Shown: piece by piece, positions 1 to 8,312 of the stretch | Layout of the letters: each line of letters starts with the position of its first letter | How positions within the stretch are numbered: position 1 is the first letter of the stretch | Source of the DNA: Ophioceras dolichostomum | Lineage: Eukaryota; Ascomycota; Sordariomycetes; Magnaporthales; Ophioceraceae | Direction of reading: 5' to 3' | Assembly (NCBI GenBank): GCA_003049485.1 | Contig: PYST01000430.1 | Coordinates: forward strand, 1-21,319 | DNA: 21,319 nucleotides | Program-made: the position numbers and the translations under genes | The notes under the pieces: model-generated | The model's input: only the letters and a program-made list of their open reading frames with translations | Database searches by the model: none | Told to the model about the DNA's origin: nothing

Positions 1-375
1 GTGAAAGGAGAGGACTGGAGAAACTCAATTTCTGGCGCAGATGACGCATTGAATTCCGATCGGGCGACGACGGCACGTTGCAGGGGGGTAGGGTAGACGG
101 CCCAGTGTTTGTCGATGTTTATGCATCGGCGAGCCTAGAAGGGTCTAATTAATCCCCCACCACTTCCATGGCAAGGCCCGGCTTCATCGCGTTCTGCGAC
201 CAACAATCTTCGGTCGTGATGCGGCGAGCTTGTTCACCTCAGATTGGCCTTGGGACTATGAAACATCGGCTTGCAGTTGTCCGTTGTAGTCCGCAGTAAA
301 CACCGCAAATACACCAAGAAGAAGTATCAGGAAAGAAAACAAAAAAGAAAAAAGATAAAAAAGTCGAACCGAAAC
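1..375. other. 5' flank and A-rich leader of the GNAT gene
   Basis: No gene is recognisable here. The last 75 bases (about 300-370) are a purine-rich, very A-rich leader just before the chosen start codon, typical of fungal 5' untranslated regions. An in-frame ATG at 271 would add 35 mostly Lys/Arg residues read from this leader; I treat it as untranslated because that extension looks like low-complexity UTR and not a protein domain. Confidence 0.5.
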
Positions 376-1116
376 ATGCCAACCAGCGCCAAGGAGCTCG
401 ATGCAGCAGTCGCGGGCATCGATAAGCTCTACCTCACCTCGCGGCTCGTCCTCCGTCCGATAGAGGACACCGAAACAGATCGCATCTTCATCCACCAAGC
501 GCTGCAGAGCGACCCTCTGACCATGGCGCTCAGCGACCCGGACCTCCTGCGTCCTCAGAACACGGCGTCGACCCGCAACCTCGTGGCCGAGCTCACGCGC
601 TCGCTGCTGGCCGTGATGATCTGCCTGCCGGGCGGCACGTCGACCGACGAGGACCAGGCCCTGAAGGCCAGGCAGTGGGCGTACGTGGACCAGCTCGCCG
701 CGCTCGCGCCCCGCCCCCAGCCAATCGGCTACCTGTTCCTCAACTTCGGCAGCGGGTTCGACGGCGCCGGCAGGCTGTATAGGCACCACCATGGCACCGC
801 GAACCTGGGCATCTGCCTGGCGGCGCCGCACAGGGGTAAGGGGTACGGCGCTGAGGCCATCGACTGGGCCGTCGACTGGGCGTTCCGGTTCGCGCGCATG
901 CACAGGGTGACGCTCGACGCGGTGGAGTACAACACGCGCGCCGTGGAGCTGTACAAGAGGCTCGGGTTCCAGGTGGACGGCAGGCATAGGGACGCGCACT
1001 ATCACGACAGGAAGTGGTATGCCGTCCTGTCGTTTTCGATGCTGGAGGACGAATGGGTGGAGCTGAGGAGGCGAGGGAAGGAGAAGGAGGGCGTTGTATC
1101 GACGACCCAAGGGTAG
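376..1116 (+). CDS. GNAT-family N-acetyltransferase
   Basis: Predicted to transfer an acetyl group from acetyl-CoA to an amine; the substrate is unknown. The 246-residue protein has the RimJ/RimL-like layout of Acetyltransf_3 domains. The opening strand is LTSRLVLRPIEDTETDR (about residues 20-36), followed by helical segments. A strand at about 117-124 is followed by NLGICLAAPHRGKGYGAEAI, whose RGKGYG (153-158) is the acetyl-CoA pyrophosphate-binding motif A. The C-terminal N-T-R-A-V-E-L-Y-K-R-L-GF segment (186-198) is the usual motif B region. The start at 376 was preferred over the upstream in-frame ATG at 271 because the intervening 35 codons are Lys-rich leader. No intron is needed. The gene is convergent with the acidic-protein gene on the other strand. 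Cytosolic by default; no signal peptide or membrane segment is visible. The family call is secure, the substrate is not. Confidence 0.88.
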   Translation: MPTSAKELDAAVAGIDKLYLTSRLVLRPIEDTETDRIFIHQALQSDPLTMALSDPDLLRPQNTASTRNLVAELTRSLLAVMICLPGGTSTDEDQALKARQWAYVDQLAALAPRPQPIGYLFLNFGSGFDGAGRLYRHHHGTANLGICLAAPHRGKGYGAEAIDWAVDWAFRFARMHRVTLDAVEYNTRAVELYKRLGFQVDGRHRDAHYHDRKWYAVLSFSMLEDEWVELRRRGKEKEGVVSTTQG

Positions 1117-1595
1117 CATTCTAGTATTGTCCTTTTTTTTCCCTCCTCTCTTTTGTTTTTTCCCGGCCATTGGTTACCGATGTTTTTTTTTACCCTCCAA
1201 TATAAAGGACCTGGAGTAAATGGGTGATTTGAGTTCACGTTAGTCCGGGAGCCCTGCCTGTCCCCGAGTTGAGGCCATGACGTAGGGACCTGGCTCAAGC
1301 TGTCGCTTCGCGAAAATGTGTAATCTCCAAATGCAGATGTCGAGACTACGTTTCCCCAAGATGGACTCTACTGAAACCCCAAGCCCCCCTGTAAGGACAA
1401 AAACAAACCAAAAAGGGGGTATCATGCCTCTGAACGCCCTGAACAAGATGTATCCTCGGCCTGAGCGGCTTCTCCCGGGACCAACCAGCGACCGGTCCCC
1501 ATGAGAGGACTGCCCGCCTGCCTTTTCGTCCAAGCAAGCAACCCTGATATCTCAAGCCTCCCCCAAGCCAACCGAAACCTCCCCAGTCCCTCTCC
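1117..1595. other. Convergent intergenic region (GNAT 3' end / acidic-protein 3' end)
   Basis: This interval lies between two genes whose 3' ends face each other, so it should hold both polyadenylation regions. T-rich tracts at about 1132-1160 and 1183-1191 lie just downstream of the GNAT stop. No conserved coding sequence is recognised. Confidence 0.45.
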
Positions 1596-2222
1596 TCATT
1601 CCTCTCCCTCTCCCCCCTCCTCCTCCTCCTCCTCCTCCTCCTCCTCCTCATCGTCCAGCTTTGGCCACTCGACCACGAAGCTCGGCGGCTCCTCACCGTT
1701 CTTATAGATCACGAACGCGATGTCCGTGCTGTCCCTGATGCTCTTGCTGAGTGGCGTCTCCGTGCCGACCACGTTAAGGTCGCGCCAGCCGGTGTCGCGG
1801 TTGTGGCGACTGGGCAACACGCCGTAGCGCACGGAGATCTCGTCGTTTCCGTGCTCCTCGTCGGCCGGTGGGATGGGGGTGTCGTTGGCGCCGTGCGAGA
1901 GGAGCGACGAGCTCATGCCCTTCGGGTAGCGCTCGCGGAGGGCGTCGAGCAGCTCGGCCGTGATCTCGTCGAAGGTCGTGAAGGGGGTCACGAGGAGGAA
2001 GATGGTGTGGATGCCGTACTTGAGGCGGAGCGAGACGTCCGTCTCGGTGTCTTTACTGCGTTTTGGCTGTAGCGAAGGGCAAGCGTGACAGCATGCAGTC
2101 AGGTCAGCTAACTGCAGGCTGGTACGTTTTACGCGAAGGGAGGGAGGGACCGTACCATATTTGTGGATGTAAACTCGGACTTCTGGGGCCACTGCGTTAG
2201 GAAGCGGAATTCCTTTGGGCAC
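1596..2222 (-). CDS. Small acidic conserved-looking protein, two exons (unknown function)
   Basis: Modelled as exon 1 2222-2156, intron 2155-2051 (donor GTACGG, branch GCTGAC, acceptor AAAG, phase 1) and exon 2 2050-1596, giving about 173 residues. The intron could be read through because its length is a multiple of three, but its translation (Cys/His-rich, unlike the flanks) looks non-coding. The core has alternating hydrophobic strands (VSLRLKYG, HTIFLLV) followed by an amphipathic helix (FDEITAELLDALRERY) and a late strand pair (DIAFVIYK, SFVVEWPKL), an arrangement reminiscent of a beta-grasp fold; that is only an impression. The protein ends in a run of about 15 mostly Glu residues encoded by a trinucleotide repeat. 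The first codon in this frame is GTG at 2222, and no upstream exon with a compatible ATG was found, so the 5' end is uncertain. Function unknown. Confidence 0.6.
   Translation of the reverse strand: MPKGIPLPNAVAPEVRVYIHKYGTVPPSLRVKRTSLQLADLTACCHACPSLQPKRSKDTETDVSLRLKYGIHTIFLLVTPFTTFDEITAELLDALRERYPKGMSSSLLSHGANDTPIPPADEEHGNDEISVRYGVLPSRHNRDTGWRDLNVVGTETPLSKSIRDSTDIAFVIYKNGEEPPSFVVEWPKLDDEEEEEEEEEEEGGEGEE
1617..1649. repeat. (TCC)n trinucleotide microsatellite
   Basis: About ten nearly perfect TCC/CTC units on the plus strand. They lie inside the 3' end of the acidic-protein gene, where on the minus strand they encode the polyglutamate tail. Length polymorphism between strains is likely. Confidence 0.9.
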
Positions 2223-2758
2223 AAGCTTGCAGGAACGAGCGAGAATGGGTGTTGGTTCGTTTGGTGCCTATCGAGAAGAACTGTGCGACCACGAAGTTGA
2301 CGTGCCTGTAGGTACCTCAGGTACCTAGGTAAGGTACTCACCCACGAAACTTTTTGCCAAGCGTCGCGAATGGGTTAGTCAGCATCGCCGCCTACGTAGC
2401 TCAGGCTCGTGTCACCCCCGCTCGGTGATGCTCAGACTTCTCCGAAGCCAACCATCCCCTACTCAGCCAACAACTTCTCCACGTCGTCTCCCCTCACCAA
2501 ATTTTGTTACTTTGCGCTGGCGCACGTAGGTGCGGCCAATGTCCCTGTTTCTGGCACCTCTCCGTCCCCAAAGTATCTAGGGTGGTGACCACAGCTCGAT
2601 GGGCGGGGATTGGCAGAGGCCCAACAAGCAGTGTGCATCAACCCACTGGTTACCTTGCTCTTCGAAAAACAGTGCATGCTGCATGTGAAGATACCCCAGG
2701 GCTATTCTACTGTTTGAAATAGCGGAAACATTCCTTTGGGCATCCAGGCATTTCCGAT
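2223..2758. other. Gene-poor interval upstream of the acidic-protein gene
   Basis: No supported gene. On the minus strand a GTGAGT donor-like site (about 2335-2340), an adjacent CTGACTAAC branch-like site (about 2376-2384), and TAG and AAG acceptor-like sites suggest a 5' untranslated intron or unlocated first exon for the acidic-protein gene. An AGGTACCT/CCTAGGTA-type cluster sits at about 2310-2337. The short open frames here have no recognisable protein features. Confidence 0.4.
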
Positions 2759-3474
2759 TCAGAATTCAAAGGGCTGACTCCGAGGGCATGATGCCCAACC
2801 CTCAGGAACATCCGCGGGTGAAGTACTTGAAGTACTCTCCCGAACAAATGCCAGGATCCTTGCGGCCACCTCTGACGGTGCCAGATTGCCCGAATCGACC
2901 GTCAAGCCTGGGCAACTGACAAAGCGGAACAACTCGCACCGCGAGCGCAGATCTCCGAGCGCTTTAGGATCCGTCAACTTGGTCGTGCTGCTCCTGAGGC
3001 GGTCGATGCTGGCCACGCGCTCGAGATTGGTGCCGACGTCGCAAGTCAGGTGAACGGGGACAAACGGCCGACCGGCTCTGGAAGCAGCATCCTTGTACTC
3101 CGAGGCCACAGCCCGGCCTAGATCATTGTCCGATTGAAAATCTGGGTTACCATTAGCATCGCTGATGCTAGGACCCACGAAGTGCGAGGAGCAAGTGCGA
3201 GGAGCGAGTGCCTTGTCTGTAAAGATGACGAGTCGCGAGAGTGAAGCGAGGTCGCAGACATTCCTTTCCAGAACGGCTTGACGGTAGCATCGGCGTTCGT
3301 TTGGTAATCGGGATGGGAACGTGAAAACCTCTTTTCGACGGGGTCGATCAGTTTGTGATTGTCCATGATGATGACTGTGTCATCTTATCCTGCTATTGCC
3401 GCGGCCACGGTGAGTTTCCCAGATCCAGGGAAGCCGTTGATCCACACAACAGGTGCTGCATCTGCTGTCGCCAT
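2759..3474 (-). pseudogene. P-loop nucleotide kinase-like protein, degenerate
   Basis: The frame starts at ATG 3474 and reads a hydrophobic strand followed by INGFPGSGKLT (residues 13-23), a Walker A loop of the kind found in small fungal kinase-like P-loop proteins. It stops at TAA (3387-3385) after 29 codons. The same frame continues with VIIMDNHKLIDPVEKRF, then shifts by one base near the CAAACG at 3303-3298 into a frame that includes FQSDNDLGRAVASEY, VPVHLTCD and TKLTDP and ends at TGA 2761-2759. Between IFTD and FQSDN lies a 75-base insert (3216-3142) with a good branch (GCTAAT) and acceptor (CCCAG), but with ACAAGG where a GT donor should be, so it looks like an intron with a dead donor. 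One stop, one frameshift and one lost splice site make a non-functional copy the best reading. It lies back to back with the broken asparaginase-like gene. Substrate unknown. Confidence 0.78.
3180..3210. repeat. Short tandem duplication inside the putative dead intron
   Basis: A 13-base unit (AAGTGCGAGGAGC) occurs twice in a row, followed by a partial third copy, all within the insert of the P-loop pseudogene. It is visible directly and probably results from replication slippage. Confidence 0.7.
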
Positions 3475-3532
3475 CGGAAGGCCGACATTCATTTAACCAA
3501 GTGTTGGGTGTATGAAGGCACCTAATAAGTGA

Positions 3533-3776
3533 GGTCGAGAACAAAAGATAACAACGAGCAGAGGGAAGGAGTTATCTCAGCAAGCTCAGGCCATTGCTGA
3601 CAGGGTGGCGGATGCGCTGTCGAAAGGGACGACGGCTAGAGACGCTGTCGTCCTGGCAGTGTCCGCTTTGGAGGATTGCCCCGTGTTTAATGCCGGGCAC
3701 GGCTCGGCTTTAAACTACGATGGGATTCACCAGGTACTGCCCCGAAGGCGTCTGCGCTCACACGCTCTACACCCAC

Positions 3777-3827
<51 letters not shown>

Positions 3828-4602
3828 CGCTTCTGACTCTAGCTTGAAGCCGGGATCGCGGAAGGGAGTGCCGACTTGACCCGATACGGCGCCGTTAGCT
3901 GCGTCGAGACGACCAAGAACCACATCCTGGTCGCCAACGCTTTTGCTACAGCAGGGGCCGCACACCATGCTTGTCGGCCAGGCTGCTGACAGGATGGCCG
4001 GAGATCCTGGCATCGACAAGGTTGCCAACAGCTATTTTACGACGCCGTTCCGCAAGGCCAACTAGACCCGTATGGTCAAGGAAGGGCAGGACAACGCCGG
4101 GCTGGAAATGGGCGCTGTTGGTGCCATCGTCCTTGACAACCACGGATGCCTGGCCGCCGGCGGGTCGAGTGGGGGTCCTACGGGGAAGCGCGACGGCCGT
4201 ATCGGCGAAACGGCAGTCCTCGGCGCTGGCATATACGCGGCTGCGCGACTGAGCGTTCTTTGGTATGTGCCCAAATAGCTCACCAGTCGAGCAGGAGGTT
4301 CTCTAACGTTTTGCCGTGTCTACAGCAGCGGGATGGGTGACCAGATTCTCAGCCAGCTGGTGGCAGCCAATGTCGCCAAGTATCACGCCTCCGGCAGCAG
4401 CCTCGGAGATGCCGCCCGCCAGGCCCTGCGCGGCGTCTCTGCTACTGGGGCGTACTGCGCCCTCGTTGCAATTGATGCAGAGGGTCACATCGTGGTCGAG
4501 TCCACTGCCCGGCTCTTCCCCGTGGCCTGGGGATCCTCCGTAAACCGCTCCATCACTCGCATGTATCCGACAACCAACCGCTCCCATCCTTCCATAACAT
4601 GA
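3533..4602 (+). pseudogene. Asparaginase / isoaspartyl-peptidase-like Ntn hydrolase (T2 family), degenerate
   Basis: T2 enzymes self-cleave at a Gly-Thr bond, and the new N-terminal Thr hydrolyses Asn or beta-aspartyl amides. Hallmarks seen: ARDAV...LEDCPVFNAGHGSAL (3638-3706), intron 3734-3842 (GTACTG, ACTAAC branch, CTAG), then LEAGIAEG and RYGAVSCV. A one-base surplus in the TTTT at 3941-3944 shifts the frame; the next frame gives MLVGQAADRMAG and ANSYFTTPF. A TAG at 4063-4065 then interrupts it. After that come GLEMGAVGAIVLDNHG, GGSSGGPTGK and GRIGETAVLGAGIYA, intron 4263-4325 (GTATGT, CTAAC, TACAG, phase 2), and CSGMGDQ...ARLFPVAWGSS. The nucleophile position (codon 4114-4116) is Ala, where the family has Thr in its GTVGAV motif. 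The usual N-terminal strand with GGA is missing: the frame is open only from 3533 and no ATG precedes it. Head-to-tail with the HIT-aaRS gene, possibly one fused gene. Confidence 0.85.
3780..3824. repeat. (CA)n microsatellite, about 22 units, in an intron
   Basis: A perfect CA/AC run lies in the first intron of the asparaginase-like pseudogene, ending exactly at the ACTAAC branch site. It accounts for much of the intron's 109-base length and is likely strain-variable. Confidence 0.97.
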
Positions 4603-4603
4603 G

Positions 4604-6520
4604 TTTTACAATGACGATCACCTCACGGTCGGCTTGTCCCATCGCCCTATAGCACCAGGGCACGTTTTGGCAGTTGTCAAATCAGGCTCGTATTTGTTCT
4701 CCCTCGACACGGACGAGTTCGTCCAAGTCTTGACCAAAGCCTCGACGGCGGCCTCTCTCCTGAGCAAGCATTACGAGGCGAAACGGTGCTCGCTCGTCGC
4801 AGAAGGCGGCAGTTCTCTGGCGCTTCTGCCGCTCCACGGCCTTAGCGAGGTGTGGACTCCAGTTCTCGCCGATACCATCGAGTTCCACGAGAGTTTTCCG
4901 GGATACATCTCCAAAGATGGACCTCGCAAGGCGGATGACAGACTAAACGATATCTGCGCCAGGATTCGATCTGTCTCCGGGCTGTCTGCACCTTTTAGTC
5001 ATCACTTCGATGGCGATCAGGACGATACCAATCTGTTTGCCCGCATCGTCCGAGGCGAGCTTCACTACTGGCGTGTTTGGGAGGACGACCATCACGTTGC
5101 CTTCCTCACTCCTTTCCCCAACACCTCCGGTTTCACGGTCCTCGTCCCACGCGAGCATCTGTCCAGCGACGTCTTTTCCATAGACGAAGCGCTATTTGCC
5201 ATGCTGATGAGGGCGGCTCACCGCGTTGCTGGCCTCCTCAGGCAGGACTTCAGAACGAGCCGGTGTGGCATGATCTGCGAGGGACTAGTGATCGACTATG
5301 CGCACGTCAAACTCATTCCCATACACGAAGACTCGGCGACGCGCGATCCGGTCATGGCCGTGGCGTCTTTCCACGAAACGTACCAAAGCTATGTTACCTC
5401 TATGAGCGGGCTGTCCATAAACAAAGACCACACGCGAGCCACACAAGACCTCCACAGCATGTTCAGCCACGGAATCGCCAGGCCCCCTCGGTCTTGGAAT
5501 TTCCCATCGAGCTACCCGCACCATGTTCTTCAGAACTTCTGGTACAATAACCTTTTCGTTGCCCAGGACGCCCTCTTCCACACATCTGTCGCGTTCTTCC
5601 AGAAGGCGCTTAAGTACAAATACTGCTTCCTACCCGCGACCATAGAAGCTATCAGCTCGCCAATGGGGCTAGGCTCTGATCCTGTCCTGGTCCCTATTTC
5701 CCCTCTCGGCCGGAAGACGTACCTCGCAGATTCGATTCAGCTCTGCCTGGAATACGAGCTTCGCATCCACGACGGGTTGACTGGCGTCTACCGCGTCAGC
5801 ACACCCTTCCGAGGTGAGACGGCCGACGCGATGCACCTCAGCCAATTCTGTCATATCGAATGCGAGCTTCTGGGTTCCTTCTCCCCGGGTATCGAGACAG
5901 CAGAAGCTTTCATCATCCAGTTTGTGTCCACCTTTAAGCAGGAACACGAGAAGCTCGTCGAATCCGTGGCGGGGACTACCGAACATTTGGTAGGGCTGCT
6001 TGAGCTTTCCCGATCCCACGGCGGCAAGTTCCCGCGGATCAGCGTCGACGATGCCTTGGCGCTTCCCATCATGGCCGATGACTGCTGGAAGCACGTTTTG
6101 GCATCTGACCCCAGTCAAGGGCGAACGCTCACCCATCTGGGGGAGCTGAGACTGGTTGAACACTATGGCGGCGCCGTTTGGCTTACAGAAATGGATCATC
6201 TCGGCGTGCCGTTTTACCAAGCTTTCCTGGATGGAACCCGCAGGAAAGCACGTTGTGCGGATCTGCTGCTAGGCCCGGGCGAGATTTTGGGTCTCGGCGA
6301 GTGACACATGCTGGCCAGCGATGTGCTTACGGCTCTCGAACAGCACCAGGTACCGAAGGACGAGTACGCGTGGTACGTGGAGAAGAGAGAGAGGAAGCCT
6401 ATCCAGACCACTGGATGGGGATTGGGCGCCGAGCGTTTCTTGTCTTGGGTATTCCAACATAACGACATCCGCGACATGACCATCATCCCACGGATTAAAG
6501 GTCTTGTCTTCACTCCGTAG
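4604..6520 (+). pseudogene. Tandem HIT domains fused to an asparaginyl-tRNA-synthetase-like catalytic domain, interrupted by TGA
   Basis: Residues are numbered from codon 4634, a convenience only, as no ATG is placed. HIT-1 runs from FYNDDHLTVGL (4604) through PIAPGHVLAV to LLPLHGL (64-70); its catalytic His positions are lost. HIT-2 covers about 133-231 (NLFARIV, GFTVLVPREH, DYAHVKLIPIH) and keeps by my alignment only one of the HxHxH histidines. From about 303 the protein is a class II aaRS catalytic domain closest to AsnRS/AspRS: GRKTYLADSIQLCLEYEL (359-376), motif 2 GVYRVSTPFRGE (384-395) with HLSQFCHIECEL, then GAVWLTEMDHLGVPFYQAF and GPGEILGLGE. TGA at 6302-6304 stops it, but the same frame continues for 71 codons with motif 3 GWGLGAERFL and NDIRDMTIIPR, ending at TAG 6518-6520. 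There is no N-terminal OB-fold anticodon-binding domain, so a tRNA-charging role is unlikely; amino-acid activation or amide synthesis, as in archaeal AsnRS-related asparagine synthetase, is an inference. Stopping at TGA would remove the ATP-binding motif 3 Arg. Confidence 0.82.
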
Positions 6521-7410
6521 CCGCAGGTCGATAGCTTGGGCTGTTAGTTGTAGATTGTTCACCTAGAGCCTTGGGCAGGAAGCGTTTGGGGCGTGGTAGC
6601 GAGGATGGAGAGCTGTCAGAATTGTGCCCCGCTTACAAGAGGGCCTTTCTCGAGGCTTTTCCTCGCTAGGTAGGTAGATTTTTACAAGATAACCAACTCT
6701 CACTTATTTTCATCACTTCCCCGCGTCCGCATCGATATGGTCGATGCGAAGCAGTTGTCGGAGCAAATAGGTTCAGAATTATAAACGGCCTTGCGGCGGA
6801 AAAGGTACTTTAGAAAACAAGCAAATTCGCGGCGGAGCTGGAGCTCTTTGGGACCGCCGACTAGGACCGCCGACAGGAACGCAATCTGCGCGCCGAAAGC
6901 CTATGCTCGCGCAAAGCAGCACGGGAAAATGGAAAGATGCCCTAGTGGAGACAGATTGACCTGTAGCCTGGAGGTAGGCGCTAGTTGCCTGGGCGCCGGT
7001 GTGTTGGCAGAGCGGCAATCACCCTGTGATCAACTGTGCTCAGTTGGTTTGAAAAGCGACCAGAATTCGACAATGAACTCAAAGACGTTCAGGTCGGCAT
7101 GGTGGGGCACAGTTCATGCTGAGGGAGGTGATAGAGTGTGGGGAACCGCAGGGAGCTTGGGCCATCGTGAACTTGGCATCCATGATCCGATTCCAGATTT
7201 TTTGTTTGGTGATGGAGTGAACGGAGTCGAACGGACAGCGTGCACGCGACCGACTCGTTTACATTTGCGTGATACGGCACGGTGTAACTATTTCGCATCG
7301 TGCCTTAGAGCAATCGTTGCACCATCACGCTATCTCTTTCTGTCCACCGCAACCTTTTCCAACGGTCGGTTGTCAGTCCGGCTTCAGCATTCTGTGCACC
7401 CTCGCCGATC
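6521..7410. other. Intergenic region before the Tim17-family gene
   Basis: No recognisable gene. It holds a GCTAGGTAGGTAGA motif (about 6665-6678) and a perfect inverted repeat at 6728-6748. The part just upstream of 7411 should contain the promoter and 5' leader of the Tim17-family gene. A long open frame crosses 6791-7705 but is Arg/Ser/His-rich, without domains, and overlaps the real gene in another frame, so it is not called. Confidence 0.45.
6728..6748. repeat. Perfect 8-bp inverted repeat, 5-nt loop
   Basis: CGCATCGA (6728-6735) and TCGATGCG (6741-6748) flank TATGG. It could be a hairpin or a dyad for a DNA-binding protein; nothing nearby decides between these. It sits about 200 bases after the HIT-aaRS pseudogene. 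Confidence 0.45.
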
Positions 7411-8312
7411 ATGCCATCACGGCACAGAGCTTCGGCGGAAGCCAACGCCCAACCAACACCTTCTTCCTCCGCGAACGAGTCCGAGAGCACCAGCATCAGC
7501 AGGAGTAGTGGTGGTAACAATGATGCTGCTACGGAATCAGCCTCATCACCACCACCACTTTCCTGGCGGCAACGGCGAAAGCGACAGGCGGACGAAGACC
7601 AGCAGCAACCACCACGACCAATCTCAGACGAAGAATGGGCAGAGATGCGCCAGAAAGCACGCCTCTCGATCCCGTCCTTCTTCCGCATCCCCATCGCAGC
7701 GGTAGGCTCGTTCGCGGTCGGCATGGGCCTGGGCATGTTCCAGGGCAGCAAGATGGCCGGACTTAGGTTCCGCGCCGAGCACGCGCACAAGCTCCCGAAG
7801 ACGACGAAGGGCTGGTACTTCTACCACAAGAGCAAGAACTACCACGTCGCCCTCGGTGGCATCAAAGAGGGGTTGAAAATGGGACCTAAGGTCTCGTTCT
7901 GGACCACAGCCTTGTTCTCTATCGAGAACTTGTTCGATTCCTACCGCGGCTCTGCGGACCTGATCAACACCGTCTTGGCGTCGGTCACTGTGTCCGGCGC
8001 GTTCAGCCTGTGGAGTATGTCAAACTTGATTTTGGAGTTGCCTTGCCCTTTTTTTTTTATCGTTGCGTATTTTTCTAAGTTAACCAACCGGCCGGCACCG
8101 CCTCCCCGTTTTCTTCGACAGACCGTTTCCCGTTAATAATGGCGGCACGTACGACAAAGTCAGCTTTACTATTCGGCCTGGTCGTCGGCGGCATGCAGGA
8201 CCTCGTCGGATTCGCCCGCGGCCGACCAATTGGCTACGTCGACTTCGTCAAGCGTCGAATTGGGAAACAAAAAGATCAGGAAGGCGATTCTTCTTCGACG
8301 ACAAAGCCTTGA
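7411..8312 (+). CDS. Tim17/Tim22/Tim23-superfamily mitochondrial membrane protein (TIMMDC1-like)
   Basis: Two exons, 7411-8014 and 8122-8312, joined over an intron at 8015-8121 (donor GTATGT, branch GTTAACC, acceptor GACAG, phase 1), encode 264 residues. The first 60-70 residues are Ser/Thr/Asn/Pro-rich and disordered. From ISDEEWAEMRQKARLSIPSF come four weakly hydrophobic, Gly-rich helices typical of this superfamily: IPAVG/FAVGMGLGMFQG-type, HVALGGIKEGLKMGPKVSFWTTALFS, the segment around LINTVLASVTVSGAFSLW, and after the junction TTKSALLFGLVVGGMQDLVGFARG. The tail is basic, KRRIGKQKDQ. This fits an inner-membrane protein of the family that includes the complex I assembly factor TIMMDC1 rather than a core Tim17/23 translocase subunit; that finer assignment is inference. 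The splice restores SLW-NRFPL and removes a short T-rich tail with an early stop. The gene is intact. Confidence 0.82.

Noticed and set aside
256..1170. 304-codon minus-strand open frame opposite the GNAT gene
   Set aside because: It is the antisense shadow of the GNAT coding sequence, with Pro/Arg/Val-rich composition and no domain.
3780..3824. CA repeat as a CRISPR-like or functional array
   Set aside because: It is a simple dinucleotide microsatellite inside an intron with no spacers.
4634..6304. Calling the HIT-aaRS frame an intact gene ending at TGA 6302-6304
   Set aside because: Conserved class II motif 3 and the downstream strand continue in the same frame after the stop, so the domain is interrupted and not complete.
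6791..7705. 304-codon plus-strand open frame before the Tim17-family gene
   Set aside because: Arg/Ser/His-rich with no recognisable motif, and it overlaps the well-supported Tim17-family gene in a different frame.
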